Shown here: positions 37,901 to 52,900 of the stretch, piece after piece
Layout: every line of letters starts with the position of its first letter
How positions within the stretch are numbered: position 1 is the stretch's first letter
Source of the DNA: Sipunculus nudus
Taxonomy: Eukaryota > Annelida > Sipuncula > Golfingiida > Sipunculidae
Reading direction: 5' to 3'
Assembly (NCBI GenBank): GCA_026874595.1
Contig: CM049314.1
Coordinates: forward strand, 25,743,729-25,807,728
DNA: 64,000 nt
Notes under the pieces: model-generated
Databases searched by the model: none
What the model was told of the DNA's origin: nothing
The model's input: only the letters and a program-made list of their open reading frames with translations
Program-made: the position numbers and the translations under genes

Positions 37901-40900
37901 TGGGCTCGTTAACTGCTTGTCTAGCCATTCCTGGAATGATGAGAACTAATTATAGTACCCCATCTGTGATTGAGGTGTATATAACACAGAAGCTGAAGCC
38001 TGAAGGACGTGGTATCAAAAAATAATTCCAGTGCTGCATTTATATATACTGCAGCTGTGTTGATCCATACTGGTGTCACAATGAAGATCCACCCTTGGAA
38101 ATGTTTGAATTGGGTCTTTTGGTGGAAAACCTTCATTGAGTGCCAGCACTGACGGCCGATCTAGTCTGCTCTAGTAATAGTATAGCACATATCAATGCAG
38201 GTGTATGGTACCAGTGGCAGTCATTGAAATATCCAATCATATGGGGAAACCATTCAGGGTATGTATACTGGCTAACAGTTCCTCCAAGGGGCATTATTTG
38301 TATCTAGATCTAGAAGTTTTTAAAGTAAGTTTACCACCCACCCCACTACAAACATTTGTTGAAATTACTTCAGTTGGTTTTGAGTAATCTGCTGATAGAC
38401 AACATACCAAGATACAAGCTAACAACAGACAGGGGTAAAAGCACAACCACTTTTTCAGATATAACAGAATATATATAAATGGAATTTTTGAATTGTCGTT
38501 TATAAATGGAGGCAGGTAGTTGCTTCTTTAAAATATTTATTTTTTTTTATTATTAATTTTCAATGTATCATAAATTTAGATATTGTTATAATAATATAAA
38601 TGTCATTTAAGGAAATTTTTATTTGTTATTTGCAAAATTGACTTGAGGCAGGAAGAACACTCTTCAGATACATATGCTCTTTTTCTTCACATGATCTGTT
38701 TTTGACAATAGTGGGATTTTACAATCAAATAATGCAAAAAATTAAAAACTCTGCCAATTATTTAAAATTTACAGTAGCCCTCAGGGGGAAGAAAAAATAC
38801 AGGGGTGAGGTTATCCATTGTGACACCTAGGACTCGCATTGGAATCTCCTATGAAAAGAACATGAATTCCAGCGCATGCACCTTTCCCTGGCAGTAAGAA
38901 CTGGTATCAGTGGGATGTCAGACATTTTGATATTTACATTGAGAACATGCAGCATTGCATTGTGATTTATCTTGACTGAATCGCTAATGAAACAGGGCAG
39001 CCAGTCCCTTGTTAGAATCATTCAGTACCTGACTGCTGGCTCAGAGGCCGCCATGGTTTTCAGGCAGCTGCAGCTGGTGGTGTTTTGTATTTGAACTGTA
39101 GATTCTATAAATCACAGTATTTTCCAGTATCTGAGACTGAAGCACATTGTTTTTTTATCACAAAGTGTGATTTGTAATTAACAGAAAAAAATAACTTCAG
39201 AAACTCCTAAATAAAAAAAAAAAATCATCCATTGAATTTCATACTCTCAGACTTCATACTTAAGGGCAATTGGTCCCATTTTATAAAGGTCATTAAGTAC
39301 ATTAACAAAAAAGTTGGTGATATGAATTCAGGACTCAGCATAAATGGCAAACTCATGTGTTTAAAAGTCTAAAAAATGGTGGTAGGACAAATAAACTTTG
39401 CCTGAAAATGTTTGTCCGATTCAAACCAGGTATTTGCTTTCAAACTAGGTACCAGTATTTGCTTTCAAACAGGGTATTTACTTTCAGCGTATTTGCTTTT
39501 AAACAGGGTATTTACTTTCAAACAGGGTATTTGCTTTGTGCACACATATTGCTTTAAATTTAATACTTGTGACAAACAAAATTACAATACCTAATTATTA
39601 TTCAGCATGCAGTGAAACAGAGAACAATCATGTAGTACATGCTTTATGTTGGTGACAGGGATATATCAAGTTGATTTTTATGGGGAAAGTGAAATCCATG
39701 ATGGTCAGTTCAAAAGTAGCAGTTACATGCCTGACATAGCAAGTACAAGTTTATGTTGAGCCCTCAAAAGATTACTTTACAAGCAATGCCACTGAGGTTG
39801 TAGCTGTTTGCTCAGCTTTGAGTTGGATTATCACCTTTTCCAAAGGGATTACAGTGAAAGCAAGACCTGTGTTAACTGTTATGAGACCACCCATGGGACT
39901 TGCAAAAAGTGGTCTTAATTCACAGGTGGTTTCATTTGACGGGTCGGTTACAACCAATATTAATGCTTTTGGTTCGCCAAAGGGGGTGGTCTTAATAAAA
40001 GGTGGTCTTTCAGACTGGTTCTAATATATGTTATCACCTCTATCTGTTTGTTGCTTTGTTTGTTTGTTGTAAGGTGTTTAAACCTAAACATAAAAAAACA
40101 CTGAGCCAGTTTCCTCAAAACCATGTTGAAAGGTGGAACATGGGCCAGGGAAGACCTAAATATATATATTTTTTGGTGCGGGTCCAGTAGGAGATCCAGT
40201 AGCATTGGTTTGCTGGTGGAGGTATGTGCTGAGTTTTAGATAATCCTGAAATTATCCTGAGCTAACAAAACGTAAACAGCAACTATACTTGAGTCTATGC
40301 TGTCACAACTGTATCAGTGACTGCATTTGAGTCTGAGCTTTCAAAACTTACAGTAATTGTGCTGGAGTCTGAGCTTCCAAAGTGTCACATCAACTGTAAC
40401 TCAAATATGAGCTGACAAAACTGTAACAGCAATTGTATATTTCAGTTTGAGCTGTCAATGCTAATACATTGATTGTACCTGAGTCTGAGTTTCCAAAACT
40501 GCTATGGTACAATGACTGTAATATTCAATTAATTTGACTATTTTGAGTGAGCTGGCTCAGTGACTTTACTTGGCTCTGACTTTTCCATGACTGGACTCAA
40601 AATTTTCTGATTTGGTCCTACAAGGGAGTGACTTCATGGCCGTGACCACATAAGAGCAATGAAAAAGTACAAGTAGTTGTTGTTGTTCTGCCAGGAGTGA
40701 GCTAGCTACCAGCAAATCCTGGTTGTGGGTATCAGGGGACAAAGGGCACTGTAGTGAGTGTTTTGTACAGAGTGTACGGGAGCCACACGAGAGGCTTATA
40801 AGTAGCTCCTGAACTATGTGCTTTATGGATAGAGTACAGCTGCTAAATTTTGAAAATGTCAGTTTGCAGTATACATTTTTCTTTTAATTTAATTTTTAAA

Positions 40901-43900
40901 AAGGAGTTAGAGGTCAAAGGGGCCTTCTCAGAAATCAACAGCAATTGAAAATACCTCAGGTTTTTGCTGCATTATTGATAAATAAGAGTTTAAATATATG
41001 TGTATGTGTCTCATTGATTTTATCCAGATTGAGATCTAGGTGTTTCAAAGCCTTCTCCAGGTGTTTTAAAAATGTTTTAAGGTCAATCTTGTCATACCTG
41101 AGTTATCCAAGACTGGGATACTGGTGTATTATACATATGCTAATAGAGGTTCATACACTTCTGGAAAATCTGAGCTTGTCCTTGGACAAATGGGATCTTA
41201 TAAAGATTTGAGGGCTTAGGTATATAGTGAGAATTAATTGAGTTGGTATTATAAAACATGGTGGTATGGGATTGGGAGTTTTGAACACAAACCTGATCAT
41301 ACATGATCCAGGGCCTCAGTGAAACATAGGAGATTAAATAATAATATGTCAAGGCCCAGGTCCCATTCTAGATAAATCAGGCAATTGGTATCTAGTCTGT
41401 TATCAGTGTGCATATCATTTTCTGGTAGGGTTGGGTTTTATACAATCTTGACTCTGTCCTGTGACATGTTGGACGATATATCTGTATGAAGCCTCTGGTG
41501 AAATATTCATGGGAATTAATAAACATGATATTAGTTCTGTTACCATGATGGACTATTTAAATCATGAGCAGCTGCCACACAGGAAAAAATGCCATCAGAG
41601 CCTAAAAAACCCAAGCATGCGGTTTGCCAGTGGCAGTCCATGGGGAACACAACTGAGTGATAAAGTCAGAAGTGAGGCCTGTCATCACAGACCTTGATTT
41701 ACAGGTACAGACTTGCCTCTGACATGAACACTGAAGTGGGGAACTTATTGTGAAGTATATACAGATGTAGAAACTCTACACAGAGGCACATGTTCTTATG
41801 TTGTATATATAACTGTTGTTAAGTGGTCTTGTGTGTCTGTATACTTCCTGGGTCACTGTTGACACTGAACATTTGAATTCACAAATTACAAATACTTACT
41901 TTTGTGCAAGTCAGAACTCAGCAGTTTAAATGAAAGTGCACCGAACATTGTATTATTTTATAAAAAAAAAATTGTAAAATTTTGTTTAAGTCCTCTCAGA
42001 ATCTTTTTTTCAGAGGGCCTTATCAGGACTCAGAAGAAGTTGTTTTGAAATCCCTACCTACGGCTTGCTTTAGGTTTCAGAAAGTTGCCATGAACTTCAA
42101 GTCCAAATTCATATCACTATATCTATTACTGGTATTAGAAAAAAAAGTGACTCCACAGGAACAGGGACAAAATTTTATTTATACCAAAGAGTGAGTTTTT
42201 CAGAGAAAGATTTTGGTGGGGAAGAATTCTGCCGGGGCTTGTTACCTCAGATGGTGTACTGTGTTGTCCTGGTTTGTCTTACATTGACCTCCTCAAACAG
42301 ATGAGATTGAGGACACACCCTAGTATTTTTCTTCTTTTTTTTTAAGCTGGAAATATTTACAGCTTCATGGATATACATTAAATGGTGTGTATTCATCACC
42401 ATATTATGTGGTTCATGCTGTACCCTGCTGCACTAGCACTGCCTGCAGGAAGGCACCTGTCTGACCTAGCATTATGATGTACAAAAGGTTAGTAGCCTCA
42501 CCTCTGACATACCATGTACATTAACTACATGCTGCTACTATATAAACTGCAGTATGGCTGCTGACAGCATGCAGACCTGTACCACTTTTTATGTTTTATT
42601 GTACAACCAGACGTCACTTAAATCACCCTTTTTCAGACATTTTTTTCACAGATTCTCGAACACTTCAGAATGAAGTTCAGCGCATCTTTTGCTGAGTGTT
42701 AGAAACGTCCCGTGTAGAAGAAAAAATACATGTTTGCTCTAAGCCTTCGAAAAAACAGTGTAGTGCAGATCTCCATTGTTGTGAGTCACACTGCCATATG
42801 AACATGGTAATAATCCCCCCCCCCCCCCCCCTCCAAAAAGAATATTAAGATATTCCTTAACAGTAAAGTGTTGAAATGAGATATATATGAAGAGATTTTT
42901 TTGTAAATTGAAAAAAAAATGTGTAAATGATAACCAACATTTTGGAAGTTTACCATTATTTTAAAAACTGGACCAATATACCTCTGTACATGTGGATGAT
43001 GATATATGTTTCTGTTCCACCAGTGTGTAAAAATTTAAGAACCAGAAATCTGCATTCTAAGGAATGCAAGCCTCCGCCATGTAGGGGGGAGACATTTTGT
43101 GGGATAGTCCCAAAACCATGTTTGCATTCACTTGTTTGGCTGATGTTCCAAGCTTCATTTGTACAAAAGTTATTACAAGTGCAGTTCTGAATATCCCTGG
43201 ATGACACGCACACACACACACACACACAGAGGAACAGGTGTGAATGCATACTGTCATGGCAGGGGCATCAAAAACTAGTCCAGTGTTACCTTTATTCAGG
43301 CTATGATGGGTTATTATCATTTGTAGTTTGTCATTTTGTTAGCTCTAACAGGGATTGGTTTCACTGGAAGGTACCAGTACTGTTTTTAGTATTTTACAGG
43401 TTTGTGTTTTTTCTTTTAGCTGGATAATGCAAAAACAGAATTTGATGGAACTTAACATGAAAATGTTATGGTCCAGTATCAATGAGGAATTTTCACACTA
43501 TTGAAGTCTGAAATGTTTTTGTGCTATTTTAGTTATTTTGTTACACAGCGTGTTGAGGTGTCGGGTAGAGCAAAACTGACCAGGTGTCAGGTCTGATGTT
43601 ACTTTACAGCTGAACCCGTTTACATACCGGTCCGCTTGTGTACATACCTGAGTCACTGCTGGTCAGAACAGCCCAGACAACTGTCTGGACCGGGAGTAAT
43701 TAATATGTATGTGTATATGTATACTCAGACAGCCCTGCATATAAAAATCACTGCTGTTGGTCATAGGATATATTTAATGAATGTGAAGCATAACCCTCAA
43801 TTTCTTGGTCAAAAGATTTGCATAAAATATGCTGAAATCAATATGAAAACATTTGGACAAATTTTACTGTGAACGTTCAGTATAAAACATACAATACAAA

Positions 43901-46900
43901 GTGCTGTCCAGTTGCAGCTGAAACAGCTGGCAGCTGGTCCTCCAGTTGTTAAATTTACATAACCATTCATAACATGTCATGAATATAATGCAAAGATTTA
44001 TAAAGTATTTCAAACTGGCTGTATAAACTCTAACAAATACAGTTATAAATCATGTTCCATGATTAAGAGATAAAAAAGGACTGATAATAAATTATTAGTC
44101 AGTTATTTTATGTTCCATCTATATTTCTGCTAACAAGCTGTATAAAATTATGACTAAGAATAGTAAGATATTGCATCATGCTGTAGGGTCAAGGTAATAG
44201 CTTGGTTGTTGGCACTTATTTGTTGCACATGGTTAGGTTTTTATGCTGTTTGCAATACGGTGCCCCATCTGTCTTATATCTCTGACTGGTGCCCCACCTG
44301 TCTTATATCTCTGGCTGGTGCCCCATCTGTCTTATATATGTGACTGGTGCCCCATCTTTCTTATATCTGTGACTGGTGCCCCATCTTTCTTATATCTGTG
44401 ACAGGTGCCCCATCTGTCTGAAATGTGACTGGTGCCCCATCTTTCTTATATCTCTGACTGGTGCCCCATCTTTCTTATATCTCTGACTGGTGCCCCATCT
44501 ATCTTATATCTCTGATTGAATAAGAAATATTTTATCAGTATAATATGACTCCTTTGGATATGCGTATATAATTGTTAGTAATTGATTATACAAAATTGCA
44601 ATTGATTTGATCGATTATGAAAGAAAACGACCAATCATTGATATATAAACGATTATTTGGCGCATCAGTTCTGTTCAGTCCACATGGTGCTTAAGTCCAG
44701 CAATCCAATCTGAAGCAGTTGAGTAGTGCTTAAGTGCAAAGAGAATTTAGCATACATCCTTTCAGTTGATATATAAGCCTTATCATAGTATTGGTTAATA
44801 CATGTATATCCAATAACTTGATAGCCTACATGTGTATATTTTCAACATAGGCGTTAACACATATATATATATACATGTTAAAGATTGTTCACATCAATTT
44901 TAGGAAAGCATGTACCTTCCACCTTTATAAAGCCTTACCTTTCTAAAAAAACTCTGAAATTGATTATCACAAAGCAAGATTGATCATTGGATGGCCTGCA
45001 TTATCGATTATAATTGATCATCGGTGCAACGCTAGTCAGAGGTCACCTTGATTTGATGTCACATGGATATATATAATTTATAACTCATCAAGAATATAAT
45101 TGATTTTTATGAAACTCACTATGAAGGATTACCAGTGCATATCTTGAGCAGCCGAGTTAGATTCCTTGTCAAAATCTGCATATAATTAATTAGGTCAGAG
45201 GTCATACAAGACTTGTATGCTGTGTATTATGTACTCTTGCCATTCTCTTGTTCATGAATTATTTGTAGTATCTCTGTTTTATGAGATACAGAGTTGCAGA
45301 ACTGTGTACTTAAGTCCTGTCATTAAAAAATGTTTTAGACTTTTTCTTAATAAAACATACTGTCAAAAGTTACATGATGAGGTCTGTGGTAAACTCCTGC
45401 TTGACTAGTTGGGCTTTTGGAGTTTCATGCCATATACCTTTGTATACTGCATTCTATTGATCATGTTGGATCAAGCTGCTTGGCATTCTAGGTGTATTCA
45501 TATGGCCAATTATTGGGTTTGCAAGTTATATAATTCCTGACATCTACATCTGTTACTTATTATGTGCTGCTGTTACAGTTTTCAGAGGTTTTGTGTTGAT
45601 GGATTCTCTTGTAATGCACCTTCTGTTCTGTCAGAAAATATTTATTTTTACCACCTCATCACCAGATCTTGGCATAGCCAATATAAAAGCTGTTACCTGT
45701 GGGGCATCCAGAGGGGCTCAAAACATTATGTGGCCAGATGTGTGAGTAACTTCAAAATTCAGCTTTCAGTCACTTTTCATCTTTATGAAAAAGGTCCATA
45801 CTGGTAGCATGCAGGCCTTGATCATTAATTAAATATTTAATTAATTTAAGGTGCTGTAGCACTCATGTGACAGTTATATTCTCATGCCCTGTCAGTTGAT
45901 TTTGGAATTGATTTATAAATAGATCTGTCTTTTTGTGATTAACAGATCTACCTGTAGGCTGTAGGCCTGTGTAAGTGTAACTGGCATAAAAGAATGTTTA
46001 CTGTAAAGACATGGATGATAAAATAATGAAGTAATGGAGTCTGAAAGCTTATTGTCACCAATCATACTTTTCCAGAAGATGACTCTTTTTCTAGGCAACA
46101 GTGTCAATACAATCAAGAAGTACATATATAACAAAGCACAAGGTGTCTGATCAGTCAGTAGGAGAGGGTGTGTTCTATGTTGCATCCTGTTTAAAGATGC
46201 TGGCTCTTTCCTGATGGCTGTGTGTTAAAGACACAAAGTGATGATGAGTCATCCCACAGGATGCTGCACAAAAGATGAAGAAGAGTAGGGGGCTACAGTT
46301 CACTGTGCCAGTACCTCAAAAACAGAAACCGGGAAGGGGGTGGAGAGCTGTAGGGGTTCAAGGCAGCAGGGGTTAAGTCCCTGAGGTCAAAACAAAGTGA
46401 CTGTCTGGTAAACAATAATAACCTGGCTAGATCACTGTGGCTCTTCCTGAACATGGCTGGGGTATTGAATATTTATCCTACTCAGATATAGATAAACTGC
46501 CAAGCCAACTTTTCAACTTAATATACAGGAATACACTGATGTCATTTCTAGGACCATATATCATGGCTTGTGGGTGTTCTTGGGTAGTAAATTACATTGC
46601 TTGTGGGTTTTGTAGGGCAGTATCACATGTGGGTTTTGTAGGGCAGTGTTACATGGCCTGTGGGGTTTTCTGAGGTTCTATTTCATGGCTGTTGGTTTTA
46701 TAGGGATATTTTACGTACTACATTTCTGTTGGGTTTTCTAGGAATGTATTACATGATATCATTCTGCAGTTTTATGGGCTTTATTACTTGACATGTGGTT
46801 GTCTAGTACTGTAATGCATGGCTTGTGGGTTTTCTTGGGCTCTTTTACATTTTTCATGGCTTACAAACATGTGTTTCTTCTCGGGCAACCAGTATATTTT

Positions 46901-49900
46901 ATATTACATGGATTATAGGTTTTCTATGGATATATTATATGTATTACATGGTTTGTGGGCTGTATTTAAAGGCTAGTGGGTTTTCTAGGGCTTTATTACA
47001 TGGATAAATTCCAGGACAGTTGACCTGGATAGTGGTTTAACTGCACTGGATGGTTTTCAAGAAAACTTTGGGGTTTTTAGACCTTGTTAATTACAAGGTT
47101 TTTCTATACAAGTTTTTCTTGGCTGGTTTTCTGCATCCCTATCACAGTCTTGAGTACAGTGGTTGAGATACATTATCTCATGATAAGATGTTACTTAAGA
47201 CACATGACATGTAGTAACTGACTCATCATGTCATTATACCGTACACATTGTGATACAGTTAAGGGATGTTTTGTTTCTGACTCAGTGTTCTTAGTTGTTC
47301 ATGAAATGATAACCAGCTTTACTCTCACAAAACCCTCACGAAACAAATGTTTACAAACATTACCTGTCTGCTTGCTCCAAGATTACCCATAATACATCTT
47401 AATTAGTAATTACTAGCCTCTTATACTTAAGTGTGATGATTAGTCAATCACTAACCATCCAAACAGGTCTCTAAATAATTTGACATTTAACCTTACATGC
47501 CCTGTATGGTGGTGAGAGACTGTTGTTAGTGTTGGATATCACTCTGCACTTTATAATCAGATATTTTTAACCTATGGAGATATGTCTGTATGACATTAAT
47601 GTGTTATTGACTTTGTATTGTGATGTATCGTTTTCACCAGCACATTCATTTCCCACATACTTAAACATCCAATGGACCAATCGAGGTAAGGTATTCTCCT
47701 TCCTTCTGCTGTACCAAACTTTCCGCACTTTTGCGTGTGAGGTATTGGACAACTTCACTTAGTTAATATTGTGTTTATTCTAGAATGTTTTTGATTTGAG
47801 GAACTAACTTATATACCTACCACAGATCCATTGACTAGTATTTGAAGGCCAGGGGAGTCATAAAAGAATTTAATGTCTCCCAATGCTCTTTATTTTTATC
47901 AGGAAGTAGTTGATAGAACAGGATGAACATATATACAATACTGTTTCAGCCTGACAGGAAGATTTACATAGATATTGTGTACTTTAGTGATTTTACAAGT
48001 GTTTCAGTCATTACCCCTAGAATTGACGTTTGTTGTTGGGATCATTTCACTTTCAAAATGGCCAGGTTGTTTGGTATGGCTCAGAGCTGTGTATTTTAGC
48101 CATCAGTCACAGGGGCTACTGTTGTTAACACAAATGCAGCATATACATCCTGATCAAGTTGTGACATACAAAATACCCATAATGCTTTGCCAGCCTGTGA
48201 TTGTCATGAGACCAAGCTTTAGATCAAATCAGTGTTTATTATATAGTGGTAGTACTGGTACAACAAAGTTCATGTTTTATCATGTGTACAGCAGAGAATC
48301 CATTTGATACTTGGCATCACTGGAAACTGGTTGTGTAGGACAGGGAACAAGGAGTTGATGTGGGGTGGAATAGTTAGGGGGGGGGGATGAAGGTTGAAGT
48401 AGGCTAAACAGTTACTGGTAAATTTCATAAATAATTCACAAGCACCTTTTGTTAATATCAAAAGGGCTCAACATTAACTTTTGAAAGAACTTGCCCAGTG
48501 GGGCAAGTAACATTTAGCTTTTACTTGCCCTACATGAATTTTTACTTGCCCTACAAAAATCATTGATTGTATTTAAGAACACAATAATCTTTTTTCAGGC
48601 CTTAAGATAAAGGTTTATGTATGACCTACTTGCCCAGTCGGGCAAGTAGGAGGTGATTTTTAGTTGCCCTCCCACTATATCCTGTAACTTTCACTTGCCC
48701 AGGGCAAGCAGTTAACCGTTAATGTTGAGCCCTATGTTGTCAGCAAAGACTACATGTTAAAGGACTGCTGCATCACAAAGGCCCAGCTGCCAAGGACACA
48801 TTGGTTATCACGTTTTGCAGAATGTGGGTTGGGGTTTTGTTGCTGGCTTAAACCATGCCAAAAAATATTTCAAATGAAGTCAGACATGTACAAATAATGA
48901 TAATTTTGTTCTAAAGGTAATTTTTCTAGTTAAATTGAAGGGTTCAGTTGCCTTGTAAACACTTCACTCAGGTACTGGTAGGTATGTTAGAATCTGTTAG
49001 GGGTGCTGCGATCCATTTGTAGGTGATTTTCAGCCCATTTCCTATGACCATACTGGCAAGCCCCTAGCAACCCCTCCGATTTTCAAATTCTAATATATTT
49101 TCACTGGGATTCCCTTACCTTATGATCAGTTCAGCCAGTCATCACTCTGATTTTCATTTACTGCATGTTATTTGTGTAAATTGTCACTGAGAAAATAATG
49201 TGCAAAGTCTGTCAGTTGATTTTGACTGGTGAACCAGCAGCCATACCCCCCTCCCAGTTCTGTAATCCTGATGACTATCTTAACGTTGAATTTTAAAAAG
49301 ATTAACAATGAAAACTGCATGTAAATTTTATATATATATTAGTACTTTTGAGAAATTTTTAGTTTTAAGTCCATTGAATGCTGACAAGAAATAATTTTGT
49401 CCTAGTTGGTTAGAATTTGTCCAGATCGGTCCTTGGCTTTTGTGAGTTATGCCATAGACGGAATTCCACGTTTGCTCACATGTGACACCCTAGTACCCAA
49501 TTAGCTGAAACATTAGACAAATTAGTAGTCACCTCCACTGGCCCATACTTTGCTTGAAATTCCTAACTAAGGTGATTCATGTAGTCCACATTAAGGCCCA
49601 CCAGATATGTGACAAGTAAAATTATCAAGATTATACCAACCAGTGGGCTCCTTTTATAATTTGGATCCCTGCAGCTAGCTTTATGGTATATTCCACATAG
49701 CTAATTTGAACACAATTCAGTGATATACCCACAGTTGTGCTCTGTATCATGTATAATTGTGAATGTACTGTGATCTCACTGATAATGAGTATTCATCAAA
49801 TGATTCAGATCTACAACTACTCTCCCTGAGCCCTACGTGCTGGTTATATTAATTACCGGGATGATTGCTGTTTAATTCTTGATAATATGACAGTTACGGA

Positions 49901-52900
49901 TGCTGAAGCCAAGCCTGTATGCATACTTAACATTGACTGCTGGTTACTGTTTAAATTTATCAACAGAGCAAACAAAAGTTCATGCATGCCTCCGCATTGC
50001 TCCCACTCACAGTGGCACGGCATGTTCTGTGTAGTGTGTATGCTATAGAATACAGTGAGACCTGTGTTATGAGACCACCCATGTGAAGTGTGTATGCTAT
50101 AGAATACAGTGAGACTTGTGTTATGAGACCACCCATGTGACTGGCCCAAAGCGTTCTTAATGGACAGGTGGTCTTTAATATTAGAGAGGTGGTTTTTCAG
50201 ACAGGTTCCACAGTCATGTCTGACCACAGTATATATTAATAAGGACAATAATTACTGGTGGTAGGAATTGGTCCAAAAATCATGTTGGATGATTGAATCA
50301 AATAATGACCCTTGATCAGTTATTTTATGTACCTACTATATTTTCTCTCATCTCATGGATTTTCAGTTTCTGTGAATTTAAGAACCCAAAATTGCAGTTG
50401 CTTTTCCGTGTGATTTAGATAACCTGGGACCTAGTTCTGTCTGTTGTTGCTTGAATTTGATTTATTTGGATCAATAATAACATCATTTCAGGCCAGAGCC
50501 ATTGATAATCTCTTTATTTCTGGTCAGAGCCAACACTGCTTGTTACTTGTATTAGTCCTGTTGCATCAATCAGTGTATCAGTACCTCATACCAGCCTCCT
50601 CATGCACCAGATGTACCTGTAATTTGACTTGCAGTTAAATCAATTTAAGCTGTGTGGCATTGTTCAAGCCAGGTGGGTTCCTTGGAGGTTTATTTTAAGG
50701 ATTTCAGACAATTTGAGATCAATACTATTTCACCTTAGTGCAAGATACAATTGCGTCTGCTGAGATGCCAGCAGTCAACCATAGACTGGTACCAGAAGTC
50801 AGGAATAGACTGGTACCTTCATTATTTTACTTTAACTCACAGGTCTTTGGTTTTTTTTTGTGAGCTTCATCATTAATTGATATAGCTTCCCATTATTAAA
50901 ATAGCATTGACTGAAGGAACCAAATAATATATAAATTTTATCAAATACTGCAACTTAAATGTTACCAGTGGTTTTACTTACAGACAACAACAAAATTTCT
51001 TTACCATAAGATTTATGTGGTTTGTATTAAATAACAGAAAATAATTTTAAATGGAGTCATCAGGGGCATTGCTGTTTTGATACATTCAAGATATATATGT
51101 GTGTGTAATGTTGGATGTCAAAAAAATTGTTGTCAGGAAACACAGTAGTTTGGAGAATTACATGGTTCATTTCCTGGTTAATGATTAAGAGAACTACTTG
51201 TGATTAAAGTCATAAATGAAAGCGACAGTTTTCCTCAAATTACCATATGAAATGAAAGCAGACTGGTCATTTTACTAATGGGAATATATAGTGACATAAT
51301 ATATACTGTGAAACATCACTTGCATATATCAGTATACATGTTTGGTTAAAATATATTTTAATTTGTACATATATATAATCAAACATCTTGAAGAAATTTA
51401 TATTTTACTCTTACATTGATAAGAGCATTCCTTTTGAGCTCAGCTGACTGAAAGTCATCTGAGCTATAGCGATCACTCTTTGTCCGTCGTCCGTCTGTCC
51501 GTCTGTCTGTCTGTCCGTCTGTCCGTCTGTCAGTCTGTCCGTCTGTCCGTCCGTTAACCAGGCACAAATCGTAACCGCTGGACCTAGAACCTTGTAACTT
51601 GGGATTCTGAGAGGTCCATAAAAAATCTCCTTGGAAACCAGAAATTAGGTCTCTGTTACCCATATCCTTCGAGCTATGTGGCCCCAAAGTACCCCCCAGA
51701 AAAGTCAAAAATTTCATACAAAAACTTCAATATCTCATTAAATACTTGACTGATGGTCATGATTTTTGGCATACATATTGATCATGAGATGTAACATCAC
51801 TTCCTGCAGACTGGTGGCGCCACCTGTATTTTTCGATTTTTTACGAATTTTTTTCTCTATTTTTGAGACCTTTAAAAATGTGAACATCTGTTAACAAGGC
51901 ACAAATCATAAAGACTGGACTTAGAATCTTAATTCTTGACACACTGAGAGGTCCATGAAAAATCTCCTTGGAAACCAGAAATTAGGTCTCTGTTACCCAT
52001 ATCCTTCGAGCTGTGGGGCCCCAAAGTACCCCCCAGAATAGTAAAAAATTTCATACAAAAACTTCAATATTTCAATAACTACATCACTGATGGTCTTCAT
52101 TTTTGGCATACATATTGATCATGAGATGTTCGATCAGTTCCTGCAGACTGGTGGCGCCACCTGTACTGTTTGATTTTTTACGATTTTTTCCTCTATTTTT
52201 AAAACCTTTGAGGATGCTGTCATCTGTTAGCGTGGCACAAATCGTAACGACTGGACCTAGAATCTTCATTTTTGACACACTGAGAGACCTATGAAAAGTC
52301 TCCATGGAAACCAGAAATTAGGTCTCTGTTACCCATATCCTTCGAGCTATGGGGCCCAAAATTACCCCCCAGAATAGTCAAAAATTTCATACAAAAACTT
52401 CAATATCTCATTAACTACATCACTGATGGTCATGATTTTCGACATACATGTTGATCATGAGATGTTTCATCAGTTTGTGCAGACTGGTGGCGCCACCTGT
52501 ATTTTTCAATGTTCACGAATTGTTTTCTCCATTTTTGAGACCTTTAAGGATGTAGTTATCTGTCAACAGGGTACAAATCGTAACAACTGGACCTAGAATC
52601 TTCGTTCTTGACACACAGGGAGACCCATGATAAGTCTCCATGGAAACCTGAAATTTGGTCTCTGTTACCCATATCCTTTGAGCTATGGCACTCCAAAGTA
52701 AAGCTCAGAATAAATGGAAAATTTGATACAAAAGCTAAAGTATCTGAACAACTAATGCAGAGATAACCATAATTGTTTGCATGGATATTGATCATGGAGT
52801 GTTTCATAAGTTTCTGCAGACTGGTGGCACCACCTGTATTTGTTCGGGTGTTTTTACGAAATTTTTCTGTATTTTTGAGACCTTGAAAGATATGAACATC

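Noticed and set aside
49853-50248. 131-codon minus-strand ORF with a repeated HGWSHNT motif
   Set aside because: The repeat is the 54-bp duplication at the MITE read in antisense.
51482-51555. Possible CRISPR-like short repeats
   Set aside because: Pure GTCC/GTCT microsatellite without spacers, in a eukaryotic intron.
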